A stretch of 40,254 nt of DNA from Tannerella sp. GTDB taxonomy: Bacteria; Bacteroidota; Bacteroidia; Bacteroidales; Tannerellaceae. The translations under genes and the position numbers were made by a program. The stretch lies in NCBI GenBank assembly GCA_031276675.1, contig JAISMO010000130.1:1-40254 (forward strand), in the 5' to 3' direction. Numbering within the stretch: the first letter of the stretch is position 1; every line of letters starts with the position of its first letter. Under the pieces are notes generated by a model. That model searched no databases. It was not told where the DNA came from and saw only the letters and a program-made list of their open reading frames with translations. This document shows positions 26,947 through 34,234 of this stretch, piece after piece.

Positions 26947-26954
26947 CAAAGATA
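26947..26954 (-). promoter_or_regulatory. -7 box TATCTTTG upstream of the Nfn pair
   Basis: Exact TAnnTTTG match on the minus strand. It gives a leader of about 385 nt before ATG 26555. The intervening 26556-26946 has an open frame on both strands, but low-complexity Arg/Ser-rich translations with no family likeness, so I call it non-coding. Confidence 0.4.
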
Positions 26955-27048
26955 AAAAAAATACACGGCGCCACCGCATTACGAAACTGTTGGCAATTTC
27001 TTTTTTTGAGGCGCCGTCTGTCCGTCTGAAGCAGACGGCCCTAAAGGG

Positions 27049-27113
27049 GAATGGGGCTAAAGCCCGCGCAGGCCGCCGATGTACTCCGTTCCGCACGGGC
27101 TTTAGCCTCATTC
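27049..27113. repeat. 21-bp inverted repeat around GGCTAAAGCCCG
   Basis: Left arm 27049-27069 (GAATGGGGCTAAAGCCCG...) pairs with 27093-27113, 19 of 21 positions. Spacer 23 nt. One arm recurs at 5310. Smaller hairpins sit either side: CCGTCTG-AAG-CAGACGG near 27021-27038 and CCGTC...GACGG near 27124-27143. The cluster fills the gap between the Nfn promoter and the array module. Its role is unknown. Confidence 0.65.
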
Positions 27114-27255
27114 TCTATATATTGCCGTCTGTTTTAACTGACGGAGCAAAGGCATTGAGCTTTAACCAACAGAGAGTCCGTTTGCTAACCGTCTTTTGTG
27201 TAAACGGTTAAAGAACAGCGACGACATGATTCCGTTTTTTTTAACATATCAATGG

Positions 27256-27286
27256 TTTGTTTTATGTTGGAAAGTAAATATATTTG
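27256..27286 (+). promoter_or_regulatory. Full Bacteroidota promoter upstream of array 1
   Basis: -33 TTTG at 27256-27259 and -7 TATATTTG at 27279-27286, spacer 19 nt, matching the consensus at both boxes. The predicted start is near 27292, so the transcript would run through the array and into the gene at 27810. Confidence 0.7.
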
Positions 27287-27313
27287 CTCCGAATAAAAAA
27301 AAACTGTAACCCA

Positions 27314-27772
27314 ATGCCGAACAGTGTGAATCGGAAACAGGACCGAGTGTTCAGAAAGATCAACGGACGGATAGCGACAAAACGGCCGTCTTTCATTGAT
27401 GCGGAGCGGAATTTCGCCCTTCGTGTCCGTCATGCGCATCCTTCGGCAATCGCTTTTTTTTTCCGCATCGGAGTTTATACGCCGGCGCCGCAAAGTTTCG
27501 GCGTCACCTGTGCCGGAGCATCGGGCGCCGGTTGCCGGGAACCGGACGCCGGTTATCGGGAACCGGATGCCAATTGTTGGGAACCGGATGCCAATCGTCG
27601 GGAACTGGATGCCGGTTATTGGGAACCGGATGCCGGTTATCGGGAACCGGATGCCAATCGTCGGGAACCGGATGCCGGTTATCGGGAACTGGATGCCAAT
27701 TGTTGGGAACCGGATGCCGATCGTCGGGCGCCGGGCGCTGGCGAGTGTGGAATCAGCTATTCAAATAAATAA
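27314..27772 (+). CDS. Possible array-encoded repeat protein, module 1
   Basis: An ATG at 27314 sits about 21 nt after the predicted transcription start. The frame runs 152 residues: a basic N-terminal half ('[20 protein letters not shown]'), then about nine 7-residue repeats of the type [28 protein letters not shown], and a stop 37 nt before the next gene. All three forward frames are open through the array (others read GNRMPIV and GTGCRLS), so coding is not proven by openness alone. The GNRMPIV frame is in phase with the following gene with no stop between, so a longer fusion (from 27396) is a third possibility. Confidence 0.3.
   Translation: MPNSVNRKQDRVFRKINGRIATKRPSFIDAERNFALRVRHAHPSAIAFFFRIGVYTPAPQSFGVTCAGASGAGCREPDAGYREPDANCWEPDANRRELDAGYWEPDAGYREPDANRREPDAGYRELDANCWEPDADRRAPGAGECGISYSNK
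27537..27725. repeat. 21-bp tandem array 1, nine units
   Basis: Nine units of exactly 21 bp (27537, 27558, 27579, 27600, 27621, 27642, 27663, 27684, 27705). The first 14 bases are near-constant, GGGAACCGGATGCC. The last 7 alternate among GGTTATC, AATTGTT, AATCGTC, GGTTATT and GATCGTC. Where the tail is GGTTATC, AACCGG-ATG-CCGGTT is a perfect inverted repeat. Diverged half-units flank it (27522-27536 and after 27726). Confidence 0.92.
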
Positions 27773-27809
27773 CAAACGACTTTATATTAATAATTTAAAA
27801 ACAGAAGAG

Positions 27810-28487
27810 ATGAGTAAAAAGAATTATTTACCCAAGAACATTGTTAAGTTAATTGACTGGGCGGTCCGGTTTTTCGCATACCTGAACGCGCATTATACCC
27901 AGTGGAAAGTGGACAGCATCCTTGTCCAGGAGACCGAAACCAAATTTACCGACATGCGTACGGCCTACGAGACGTACAGCAAGCCGGAAACCCATTCGCC
28001 GATGTATCACGACGCCATGATGAAGAAGAAGAAAATTTTTGTCGAAGCCGTCCAGCAGCTGGCTCAGTATCTGTCTCACAACCCCTACCTCGAACCGGAG
28101 GACTTTGACGGACTGGACATCAATCCGCCCAGTCGGGGGCCGTATCCGCGGCATCCGCGGCCGCACACGTCGCCCAAGATGCGTTTTGCCGTCGGTGAAG
28201 AACACGGCTGGGTCTATCTCCATTTCTGGGACGAAATGAGCGAAGGCTCGAAGGCCAAACCCTTCGGCACGCAGGGCGCCGAAATCCGGTATCTCGTCTG
28301 CAAGCCGGGCGAAGAACCCAAGTCGGTCGAAGATTTGACCGGTTCCGAATTTGCCACCCGCACGCCTTATCTCTTCGAATTTTCCGACCGGCAGGCGGGC
28401 CTGATCCTCTGCGTCGCCATGCGCTGGGAGAATACCCGCGGCGAAAAAGGACCCTGGTCGCACATCGAAACCGTCGTCATCCCGTAA
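27810..28487 (+). CDS. Uncharacterised helical plus Ig/FN3-like protein, module 1
   Basis: 225 residues, no signal peptide. An N-terminal helical half (about 1-105: 'NIVKLIDWAVRFFAYLNAHY', 'ETETKFTDMRTAYETY', 'KKIFVEAVQQLAQYL') is followed by a Pro-rich hinge 'DINPPSRGPYPRHPRP' and a beta-rich C-terminal half with 'KAKPFGTQGAEIRYLV', 'ATRTPYLFEF', 'AMRWENTRGEKGPWS'. The end pattern (TRTPY, then RW-N-RGEKGPWS) recalls an uncharacterised family I have seen as hypothetical proteins in Bacteroidota and other phyla. A clear paralogue lies at 38396-39058. Start 'MSKKNYLPKN' is the first Met after the array frame. Function unknown. Confidence 0.8.
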   Translation: MSKKNYLPKNIVKLIDWAVRFFAYLNAHYTQWKVDSILVQETETKFTDMRTAYETYSKPETHSPMYHDAMMKKKKIFVEAVQQLAQYLSHNPYLEPEDFDGLDINPPSRGPYPRHPRPHTSPKMRFAVGEEHGWVYLHFWDEMSEGSKAKPFGTQGAEIRYLVCKPGEEPKSVEDLTGSEFATRTPYLFEFSDRQAGLILCVAMRWENTRGEKGPWSHIETVVIP

Positions 28488-28735
28488 ACAGTGAACAGTG
28501 AATAGTGAATAGTGAACAGTGGTTAGCGGTTAGTGGTTAGTGGTTAGTGATGAACGGTGAACGATTACCGATTTCATATCACTAATCACTGTTCACTAAT
28601 CACTAACCGCTAATCACTAACCACTAACCACTAACCACTAACCACTAATCACTAATCACTAATCACTAATCACTATTCACTATTCACTATTCACTATTCA
28701 CTAACCACTAATCACTAACCACTAACCACTCATAC
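28488..28735. repeat. Heptamer repeat block forming a very large hairpin
   Basis: The left part (28488-28560) is heptamers of the type AGTGAAT, AGTGGTT, AGCGGTT. The right part (about 28576-28735) is the complementary type CACTAAC, CACTAAT, CACTATT, CACTGTT, over 20 copies. AGCGGTTAGTG on the left pairs with CACTAACCGCT on the right. A spacer of about 18 nt lies between. Begins directly after the stop of the module 1 gene. Confidence 0.9.
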
Positions 28736-28736
28736 T

Positions 28737-28758
28737 AAAACGGGCTGCCGTCCGTTTT
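28737..28758 (+). terminator. Short hairpin before the polymerase-like gene
   Basis: AAAACGG (28737-28743) pairs with CCGTTTT (28752-28758), 8-nt loop. May end transcription coming through the heptamer block. Confidence 0.4.
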
Positions 28759-28787
28759 ATCACGGAAGCTTATAGAACGGATCATTT

Positions 28788-30008
28788 ATGAAGCAATTGT
28801 TTATAGACAGGTATTTCAGTATTTTATTTCTTTTCACGCTGATATTCGGGGTGCTGCTGTATCAGACCATCGGTTTCAGCTATACGGACGAACTTTGTTC
28901 GCTGGCGCTGTTCCTCTTTTTCCTGTACGTGATGCTGAAAACGCCGGACTGGCGGCTCAACAAGGCCTTTTTATTTACTCTTGGCGTTTTTGCCTTCTAT
29001 ACGCTCTATTCCCTCCGCATCGGGAGCAACAGTAAAACGGGCATATTCAACGATCTGGTCATTCAAATGAAGCCTTACATGGCTTTTTTTTGTGTATATC
29101 AGCTGAAACCGGTGCTGTCCGAGTCGCGCAAAAAACTGATCAGGGAGGTTGCCGTACTTTTCTGGGTCGCTTTTTTACTGCCCGTCGGGGTCATCTCGCT
29201 TGTGTATGAGAAGATTTTCGAGATCGTGATGCGCCATTCGCTCTATTACGGCATTTCCGTGACCGTGGTGTCGCTTTGCTATCTCTATTGCAGCGCCTAT
29301 ACGTGGCGCAACCGGATGATCTTTTTAATGCTGCTGTCTCTGGGCATTTTCTGCGGTCGCGCCAAGTTTTACGGCTTTTTTGCCCTGTCGTTCTTTACCA
29401 TGCTCTTTTTCGCCAACGTATCGCGATTCAAGCTGAATGTCAAAAACGTCTCCCTGCTGATGCTTACGTTCGGGATGATGATTCTGGTTGCGTGGAATAA
29501 AATTTCCTATTATTTCTTTCAGGCAATCATGGGCACCGGTACGGTGGACAAGGATATGATTGCCCGTTTTGTGCTGTACCGCACGTTTCCGGAAGTCCTG
29601 CACGATTACTTTCCGTTCGGGAGCGGCTTCGCCAGTTTTGCGACCTATTCCTCCGGCGAATATTACTCGGAGCTGTATACAAAATACGGAATCGACAACG
29701 TGTGGGGGATCAGCAAACAGTATCACAATTTTATCTCCGACACCTATTATCCGTCGCTGGCCCAGTTCGGTGTGGCGGGCATCATGCTATACCTGCTGTT
29801 CTGGGTCTATCTTCTCCGAAAGACTTTCCTCTATTATCAAAAGACGAAGGATTCCAGGTCTTTTGTTATCATCATACTGATTGTCGGTTTTCTGGCCGTC
29901 GAAGGGACTACGGCGGCCACCTTCATTGCTCAGGGCGGTTTTTTTGTCATGATGCTGACCGGACTGATTCTCTCGGATATGAGGCGTCAAAGTCAGTCCT
30001 GCCGCTAA
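28788..30008 (+). CDS. O-antigen ligase/polymerase-like membrane protein
   Basis: 406 residues with about 10-12 transmembrane helices ('YFSILFLFTLIFGVLLYQTI', 'FIIILIVGFLAVEG'-like end segments) and one large extracytoplasmic loop near residues 255-320: 'ARFVLYRTFPEVLHDYFPFG', 'SGFASFATYSSGEYYSE', 'ISKQYHNFISDTYYPSLAQF'. Loops with an 'FGSG...' turn and a conserved 'HN' before helices are typical of Wzy/WaaL proteins, which join or ligate lipid-linked sugar units at the outer face of the inner membrane. It ends 6 nt from the convergent GT4 gene. No canonical -7 box was identified upstream. Confidence 0.75.
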   Translation: MKQLFIDRYFSILFLFTLIFGVLLYQTIGFSYTDELCSLALFLFFLYVMLKTPDWRLNKAFLFTLGVFAFYTLYSLRIGSNSKTGIFNDLVIQMKPYMAFFCVYQLKPVLSESRKKLIREVAVLFWVAFLLPVGVISLVYEKIFEIVMRHSLYYGISVTVVSLCYLYCSAYTWRNRMIFLMLLSLGIFCGRAKFYGFFALSFFTMLFFANVSRFKLNVKNVSLLMLTFGMMILVAWNKISYYFFQAIMGTGTVDKDMIARFVLYRTFPEVLHDYFPFGSGFASFATYSSGEYYSELYTKYGIDNVWGISKQYHNFISDTYYPSLAQFGVAGIMLYLLFWVYLLRKTFLYYQKTKDSRSFVIIILIVGFLAVEGTTAATFIAQGGFFVMMLTGLILSDMRRQSQSCR

Positions 30009-30014
30009 CGCGCG

Positions 30015-31115
30015 TCATCCGTAGCGTCCGGCGCAGAGGGCGCCGTAGATTTCAACCGTCTGCCGGGCGATCTGTTTCCAGTTGTAGGCGTCCGGAATGC
30101 GGTAACGGATTTTTTCCGGCGCAGGGTTGCACATCCTTTGCCGGAGCCGGTCGGCCAGTTCCTTTTCATCTCCCGTGGCGAAATAGACCTGGGGCGGCAG
30201 GTTCACGGCCCGGTTGGCCGGGATGTCGCTGGCCAGCATCGCCAGTCCGTAGCTCATGGCCTCCAGCAGGACCAGCGGCATGCCTTCGCTGTAGGAGGGC
30301 AGCACAAACAGCGCCGCATGGGAGTAGAGTTGCGCCAGCTGGCTGCCGTAGACGTAACCGGTGAAAATGATGTTGCCGCAGTCCGATGCGCTCTTTTGCA
30401 GCGCCGTGAAATAGCTTGATTCTCCTTCCACCCCGCCGGCAATGACCAGCTGGCAGTTTTCGAGGGCTGCGTCTTTGAAGGCATTGATCAGGCAGTCGAA
30501 CCCTTTTTCGGGCGTGATGCGTCCAACGGCCAGGATGTACCGGCCTTTGCGGACGCCCTGCGCCTGCAGGAAGTCGGTTGCGTCCGTCGGTTGCGGCGTC
30601 TGAATCCCGTTGGGGATGTGGCAGGATTTGGCCTGTATGCGCGGACCGAATTTTTGCCGCTGTGCCTCGCTGATGAAAATAATGGCGTCGGCCGTCCTCA
30701 ATGCGATTTTCTCGCTCAGTTTTAATATTTTCCGGGCGATGAAGTTCCATCTTTTATGTTCGTAATTTGCGCTGTGATAGGTCAGGAGCACTTTGATTCC
30801 CGCCAGCTTGAGCAGGGGAGAAAACAGGGCCGGCCCGATGTTGTGGATATGTGCGACTTGCGGTCGCCGGAAGAGGGAATATACCGTGCACAGCAGGGAA
30901 TGACAGGCCGTTTCCCATCCCTTGATCCGCGTAGAGGGCAGGTCCACAAACCGGATATGGTCACAGATTGCGCCGGAGGAGCGGACGTAGGGCCTTCGCC
31001 GGAAGACGGTTAAGCGGCATGAAGCGTCCATCAGGGGGTACAGGCATTCGCAGTGTTTCTCCACGCCTCCCTGAACAAGCGGGAAGCCTCTGGTGCCGAA
31101 TACGCTTACTTTCAT
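30015..31115 (-). CDS. GT4-family glycosyltransferase
   Basis: 366 residues, GT-B fold. Opening 'MKVSVFGTRGFPLVQGGVEK' is the classical N-terminus of rhamnosyl/mannosyl GT4 enzymes, with an HCE after it. C-terminal Rossmann half: 'YILAVGRITPEKGFDCLINA', 'CQLVIAGGVEGESSYF', and nucleotide-sugar motif 'PSYSEGMPLVLLEAMSYGLA' (E-x7-E). Start put at ATG 31115, which matches the conserved N-terminus and is preceded by GGAA; ATG 31121 two codons earlier overlaps the upstream stop (TAATG) and is equally possible. Third gene of a minus-strand operon of surface polysaccharide genes. Sugar unknown. Confidence 0.87.
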   Translation of the reverse strand: MKVSVFGTRGFPLVQGGVEKHCECLYPLMDASCRLTVFRRRPYVRSSGAICDHIRFVDLPSTRIKGWETACHSLLCTVYSLFRRPQVAHIHNIGPALFSPLLKLAGIKVLLTYHSANYEHKRWNFIARKILKLSEKIALRTADAIIFISEAQRQKFGPRIQAKSCHIPNGIQTPQPTDATDFLQAQGVRKGRYILAVGRITPEKGFDCLINAFKDAALENCQLVIAGGVEGESSYFTALQKSASDCGNIIFTGYVYGSQLAQLYSHAALFVLPSYSEGMPLVLLEAMSYGLAMLASDIPANRAVNLPPQVYFATGDEKELADRLRQRMCNPAPEKIRYRIPDAYNWKQIARQTVEIYGALCAGRYG

Positions 31116-31120
31116 TTCCA

Positions 31121-32125
31121 TTACCAGCAAATCCCTTTTCCGCGGGCAATGCGTATCTTGTTGCGGATGATCCACCGTATCGGCACCCACGGCCGGCGCA
31201 GCATGTCGTGCCGTTCGGTGACGACAAACGCGCAGTTGCGGTCGCAGGCTTTCACCCGTTCGGCGATTTCCGCGGCTTTCTCCGACTTCATGATGTTTTC
31301 AAAGGAATCTTCCCTGATGTTGCCGATGATCCATTCTTCTTCGGAACCGTTACACGGGCTGACGTTTCCCCAGGGATCGACAAAGAAAAAGTCCTTCAGT
31401 GCGCCGCATGGCGGGCGGTATCCCTGTTCGTCGCCCCTCAGCCGGCGGTGAATGCTCCGGTTGAAATAGGCACGGCCATAGTCTTTGAGTTTGTTTTTCC
31501 ATCCTCTTCTTTTGGAAGTCAGCAAGGCCTTCACGAATTTTTCGTGCTGTTCCAGGGCGTCTTCGCTTACGATCCGGTTGTCGTTCTTGTGGAAATACCA
31601 CGAATTGTGTACGACGGAATTTCCGAGTTCCACATCCAGCGCCACGCACAGATCGTACAGATGGAGCAGGTCCTTATAGTTGTCGGGAGAGATGACTACC
31701 GAAAAACCGATGTTTTTACATTTTGTTTTTTTGAGTTCCAGCATCGTGCGCAGCGCATGGTCAAACCCGTTTTTTGTACCCCGTTTGCCGTCATTCAGGG
31801 TGGGCAATCCTTCCAGACTGACACGTATCAGTATGTTGGGATACCGGTTTGCCAGCGCAACGATCTTTTCCGTATGATAGCCGTTCGTACTCAGCTCCAG
31901 TAACGAGGCTTTCGGATACAGCACGCGGAAAATGTCGTCAATATCCTCCCGCAGGGTTGCTTCTCCTCCGGTAATGTTGATGCGCAGGCCGTCGGGGAGT
32001 TTTTCATAGCAGGTACTGTCTATTTCCTCTGCCGGCCGGGTGGGATGTTGCCAGATGTTGCACATATTACATTTTGCATTGCAGCGAAACGTAGTAATAA
32101 GACTTCCTTGAACAATGTTCTTCAT
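31121..32125 (-). CDS. Radical SAM protein with SPASM-like C-terminus
   Basis: 334 residues. The radical SAM cluster motif CxxxCxxC is 'CNAKCNMCNIW' at residues 15-25; 'RINITGGEATLREDIDDIF' is the SAM-binding 'GGE' region. The C-terminal 'CGALKDFFFVDPWGNVSPCN' and a later 'CDRNC' offer ligands for an auxiliary cluster, as in SPASM proteins. It overlaps the upstream GT4 gene by 4 nt (ATGA) and touches the downstream one, so it belongs to the glycan operon. Its substrate is unknown; a sugar or lipid carrier modification is inferred from context only. Confidence 0.85.
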   Translation of the reverse strand: MKNIVQGSLITTFRCNAKCNMCNIWQHPTRPAEEIDSTCYEKLPDGLRINITGGEATLREDIDDIFRVLYPKASLLELSTNGYHTEKIVALANRYPNILIRVSLEGLPTLNDGKRGTKNGFDHALRTMLELKKTKCKNIGFSVVISPDNYKDLLHLYDLCVALDVELGNSVVHNSWYFHKNDNRIVSEDALEQHEKFVKALLTSKRRGWKNKLKDYGRAYFNRSIHRRLRGDEQGYRPPCGALKDFFFVDPWGNVSPCNGSEEEWIIGNIREDSFENIMKSEKAAEIAERVKACDRNCAFVVTERHDMLRRPWVPIRWIIRNKIRIARGKGICW

Positions 32126-33348
32126 TCTGCAGTTTTGTTTTTAATAATGAATATATCACGTTTCGATAACTGGTCCTGATAGACTGCCAGCAGACGTTCA
32201 TAATGATTTTCGGCCGAAAACCGCTGGAGCGCCTGTTGTGCAATCGTCTGATAAGGGAAGGCGGTCTGCCGCATGTGCAGGATATGCTCCCTCAGCTGCT
32301 CCGCATGACCCGGTTCAAACAGCATCCCGTTCCTGCCTTCCTCGATCAGTTCCGGTATGCCTCCGATGTTTGCCCCGAGCACCGGCGTTCCCAGGCAAAG
32401 CGCTTCGATCATGCTGAACGGGTTGTTTTCATACCACACGGAAGGCATCACCAGGAATCGCGCCCGCTGTACAACAGGCAGCAGCGCTTCGGCCGGCAGG
32501 GGGCCTGTAAATTCAATGTGCCTCTGCGGAAATTGCCTTCGCAGGGTCTCCAGCAGAGGCCCTCCGCCGATGACCTTCAGCGGAAAGGACAGGTGTTTCG
32601 CGGCCTCCAGCAGGGTTTCCACGCCCTTTTCTCCGGACAGGCGGCCCGTGTAGCAGTAATAATCTTCTTTGTCGGCCGGCGGCGGCGTCGGGCGATGCAT
32701 GAAGTTGGGCAGCACCTCCATCTGCTCTGCCCGGAAGCCGGCCGAGACCATTTTTTCCTTCAGAAACAAACTGGGGCTGATGAACCGGTCGGTCAGGCGC
32801 GCCAGTTTCTTTCCGTTCCAGTACAGCGCTTCCATCCAGGCCAGCAGACTGGCCGCCCGGCTGCCCTTCATGCAGGCATGTCTGAACACGCCGGATTTGC
32901 GGGAGAAGCACACTTCGCAAGGCTTTCCGGCACGCAGGCACGCATAGGCAGGGCATATCAGCTTGTAGTCGTGCATGGTCCAGATCACCCGCAGCCTTTG
33001 CCGGCGGGCAATTTGCGCCACCACGGGCGAAAGGTAGGAGTGGATGTTATGGAGATGTACCACGTCGGGCTTGAAATCATTCAGCAGACGGGTGAAACGG
33101 GCTGCCACCTCGCCGGCGCGAAAAATCCGTTCGGCTGCCCGGATGCGCCCGGATACCGTCGCCCCGGAAAAGGAAACTTCCGCCGGAAAATAGGTTTCCC
33201 ACGGCGACGAAACATTGTCCGGATATTGCATGCTGAATACGGCTACTTCATGACCTTTGGCCTTCAGTAACCGCTCCGCAGCCATAACGGCTACGCAATC
33301 GCCACCTCTCGGATAATAAAATTTATTGACTAACACTACCCGTATCAT
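32122..33348 (-). CDS. GT4-family glycosyltransferase, first gene of the minus-strand glycan operon
   Basis: 408 residues. N-terminal half: 'VVLVNKFYYPRGGDCVAVMA', 'DVVHLHNIHSYLSPVVAQIA', 'IWTMHDYKLICPAYACLRAG' with a Cys-rich insert ('PCEVCFSRKSGVFRHACMKG') common in this subgroup. C-terminal half: 'YYCYTGRLSGEKGVETLLEA', 'LPVVQRARFLVMPSVWYENN', 'PFSMIEALCLGTPVLGANIG'. The acceptor is likely a growing surface polysaccharide. Its ATG is the first of three coupled genes (4-nt overlap with the next). No clear -7 box in the 155-nt gap upstream. Confidence 0.87.
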   Translation of the reverse strand: MIRVVLVNKFYYPRGGDCVAVMAAERLLKAKGHEVAVFSMQYPDNVSSPWETYFPAEVSFSGATVSGRIRAAERIFRAGEVAARFTRLLNDFKPDVVHLHNIHSYLSPVVAQIARRQRLRVIWTMHDYKLICPAYACLRAGKPCEVCFSRKSGVFRHACMKGSRAASLLAWMEALYWNGKKLARLTDRFISPSLFLKEKMVSAGFRAEQMEVLPNFMHRPTPPPADKEDYYCYTGRLSGEKGVETLLEAAKHLSFPLKVIGGGPLLETLRRQFPQRHIEFTGPLPAEALLPVVQRARFLVMPSVWYENNPFSMIEALCLGTPVLGANIGGIPELIEEGRNGMLFEPGHAEQLREHILHMRQTAFPYQTIAQQALQRFSAENHYERLLAVYQDQLSKRDIFIIKNKTAE

Positions 33349-33425
33349 AAAGACTTCTTCCGTTCAATTGGTTTGGTAAATGTTTCTTTCTCCGTATAAC
33401 GGGAGATTAAACAAAATCTTATTTG

Positions 33426-33450
33426 CTGCGGCAATATTTTTACGCCGCAG
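33426..33450 (-). terminator. Hairpin downstream of the acetyltransferase gene
   Basis: CTGCGGC (33426-33432) pairs with GCCGCAG (33444-33450); the loop is 11 nt and A/T-rich. It lies 54 nt after the acetyltransferase stop on the minus strand, so may separate that gene from the GT4 operon. Confidence 0.4.
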
Positions 33451-33503
33451 GACAGGATGTGACGGTTTTCGGACAGAGGTCGTGTCTTCCGGCGGTCTTC
33501 CGG

Positions 33504-34085
33504 TTATCCGGTCTCTTCTTTCCTGACACTGCCGTTCTGCAGACGGTAGCAGTCGCCGCTTTCGGGGCAAACGGCAAAGCCGTGTGTGTCGAACTTCAGC
33601 CGGTGACCGTATTCGCTGACCCAGCCGGTCTGGCGTGCCGGATTGCCGACAACGAGCGCGTAGGGTAATACATCCTTTGTGACTACCGCACCGGCGCCGA
33701 CCATGGCGCAGGCGCCGATTCGCCGTCCGCAGAGAATGGTTGCGTTGGCGCCGATCGAAGCGCCTTTCTCAATAAATGTAGATTGATATTCCAGTCTGCG
33801 TGAAATGGCGCTGCGCGGATTGAGGACGTTCGTAAATACGCAGCCGGGACCTAAAAATACTTCATCGCCGCAGACTACTCCCGTATAGATTGATACGTTG
33901 TTCTGCACCTTGACCCGGTTGCCCAGTATGACTCCGGGCGCAACGACCACGTTTTGTCCGATGTTGCAATCCCTTCCAATCCTGCACCCCTCCATGATAT
34001 GGGAAAAATGCCAGATGCGCGTACCTTCGCCTATCACGCTTCCTTCATCTATCACGGCTGTTTCATGTGCCTGATACGTTTCCAT
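33504..34085 (-). CDS. Left-handed beta-helix N-acetyltransferase, WbpD/WlbB-like
   Basis: 193 residues. Hexapeptide repeats from residue 15 onward: 'VIGEGTRIWHFSHIMEGCRI' and 'NIGQNVVVAPGVILGNRVKV', then 'VGAGAVVTKDVLPYALVVGN' and 'PARQTGWVSEYG'. This order is typical of UDP-2-acetamido-3-amino-2,3-dideoxyglucuronate N-acetyltransferases, which use acetyl-CoA to finish a di-N-acetylated uronic acid. Such a sugar occurs in O-antigens and, in Porphyromonas work, in the linkage of T9SS cargo to A-LPS (known from the field; the link to the cargo genes here is inference). The C-terminal 'FAVCPESGDCYRLQNG' is a small extra Cys tail. The other pathway genes are outside the window. Confidence 0.85.
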   Translation of the reverse strand: METYQAHETAVIDEGSVIGEGTRIWHFSHIMEGCRIGRDCNIGQNVVVAPGVILGNRVKVQNNVSIYTGVVCGDEVFLGPGCVFTNVLNPRSAISRRLEYQSTFIEKGASIGANATILCGRRIGACAMVGAGAVVTKDVLPYALVVGNPARQTGWVSEYGHRLKFDTHGFAVCPESGDCYRLQNGSVRKEETG

Positions 34086-34207
34086 TGTGTTGCTGTTTAT
34101 ACATTAAAAAAAACAGGGCCGACCTCCGGTTCTTTCCCGCGCCGGACGCGTCCGGAGGCATACCGGAAAAGCGTCGGCTGCATCCGGTTTCTTTGCTGCA
34201 AAAATAC

Positions 34208-34215
34208 TACTTTTG
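34208..34215 (+). promoter_or_regulatory. -7 box TACTTTTG for the RNA methyltransferase
   Basis: Exact TAnnTTTG match 19 nt before ATG 34235, which supports that start over the longer open frame beginning at 34067. Confidence 0.55.
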
Positions 34216-34234
34216 CCCCGATAATTGCAAAAAG

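Noticed and set aside
27537-27725. CRISPR array with 14-bp repeats and 7-bp spacers.
   Set aside because: The variable tails are only 7 bp and recur; this is a tandem repeat, not spacer acquisition.
27396-28487. 363-residue protein with GNRMPIV repeats fused to the module 1 gene.
   Set aside because: Kept only as an alternative: the conserved part begins at 27810, and the REPDAGY frame has the better-placed ATG.
28488-28735. Phage attachment site or integron-like array.
   Set aside because: Simple heptamers with no integrase gene or tRNA nearby.
34067-34234. 56-codon N-terminal extension of the RsmF-like protein.
   Set aside because: It spans the -7 box at 34208 and overlaps the divergent acetyltransferase start; no family member begins this way.
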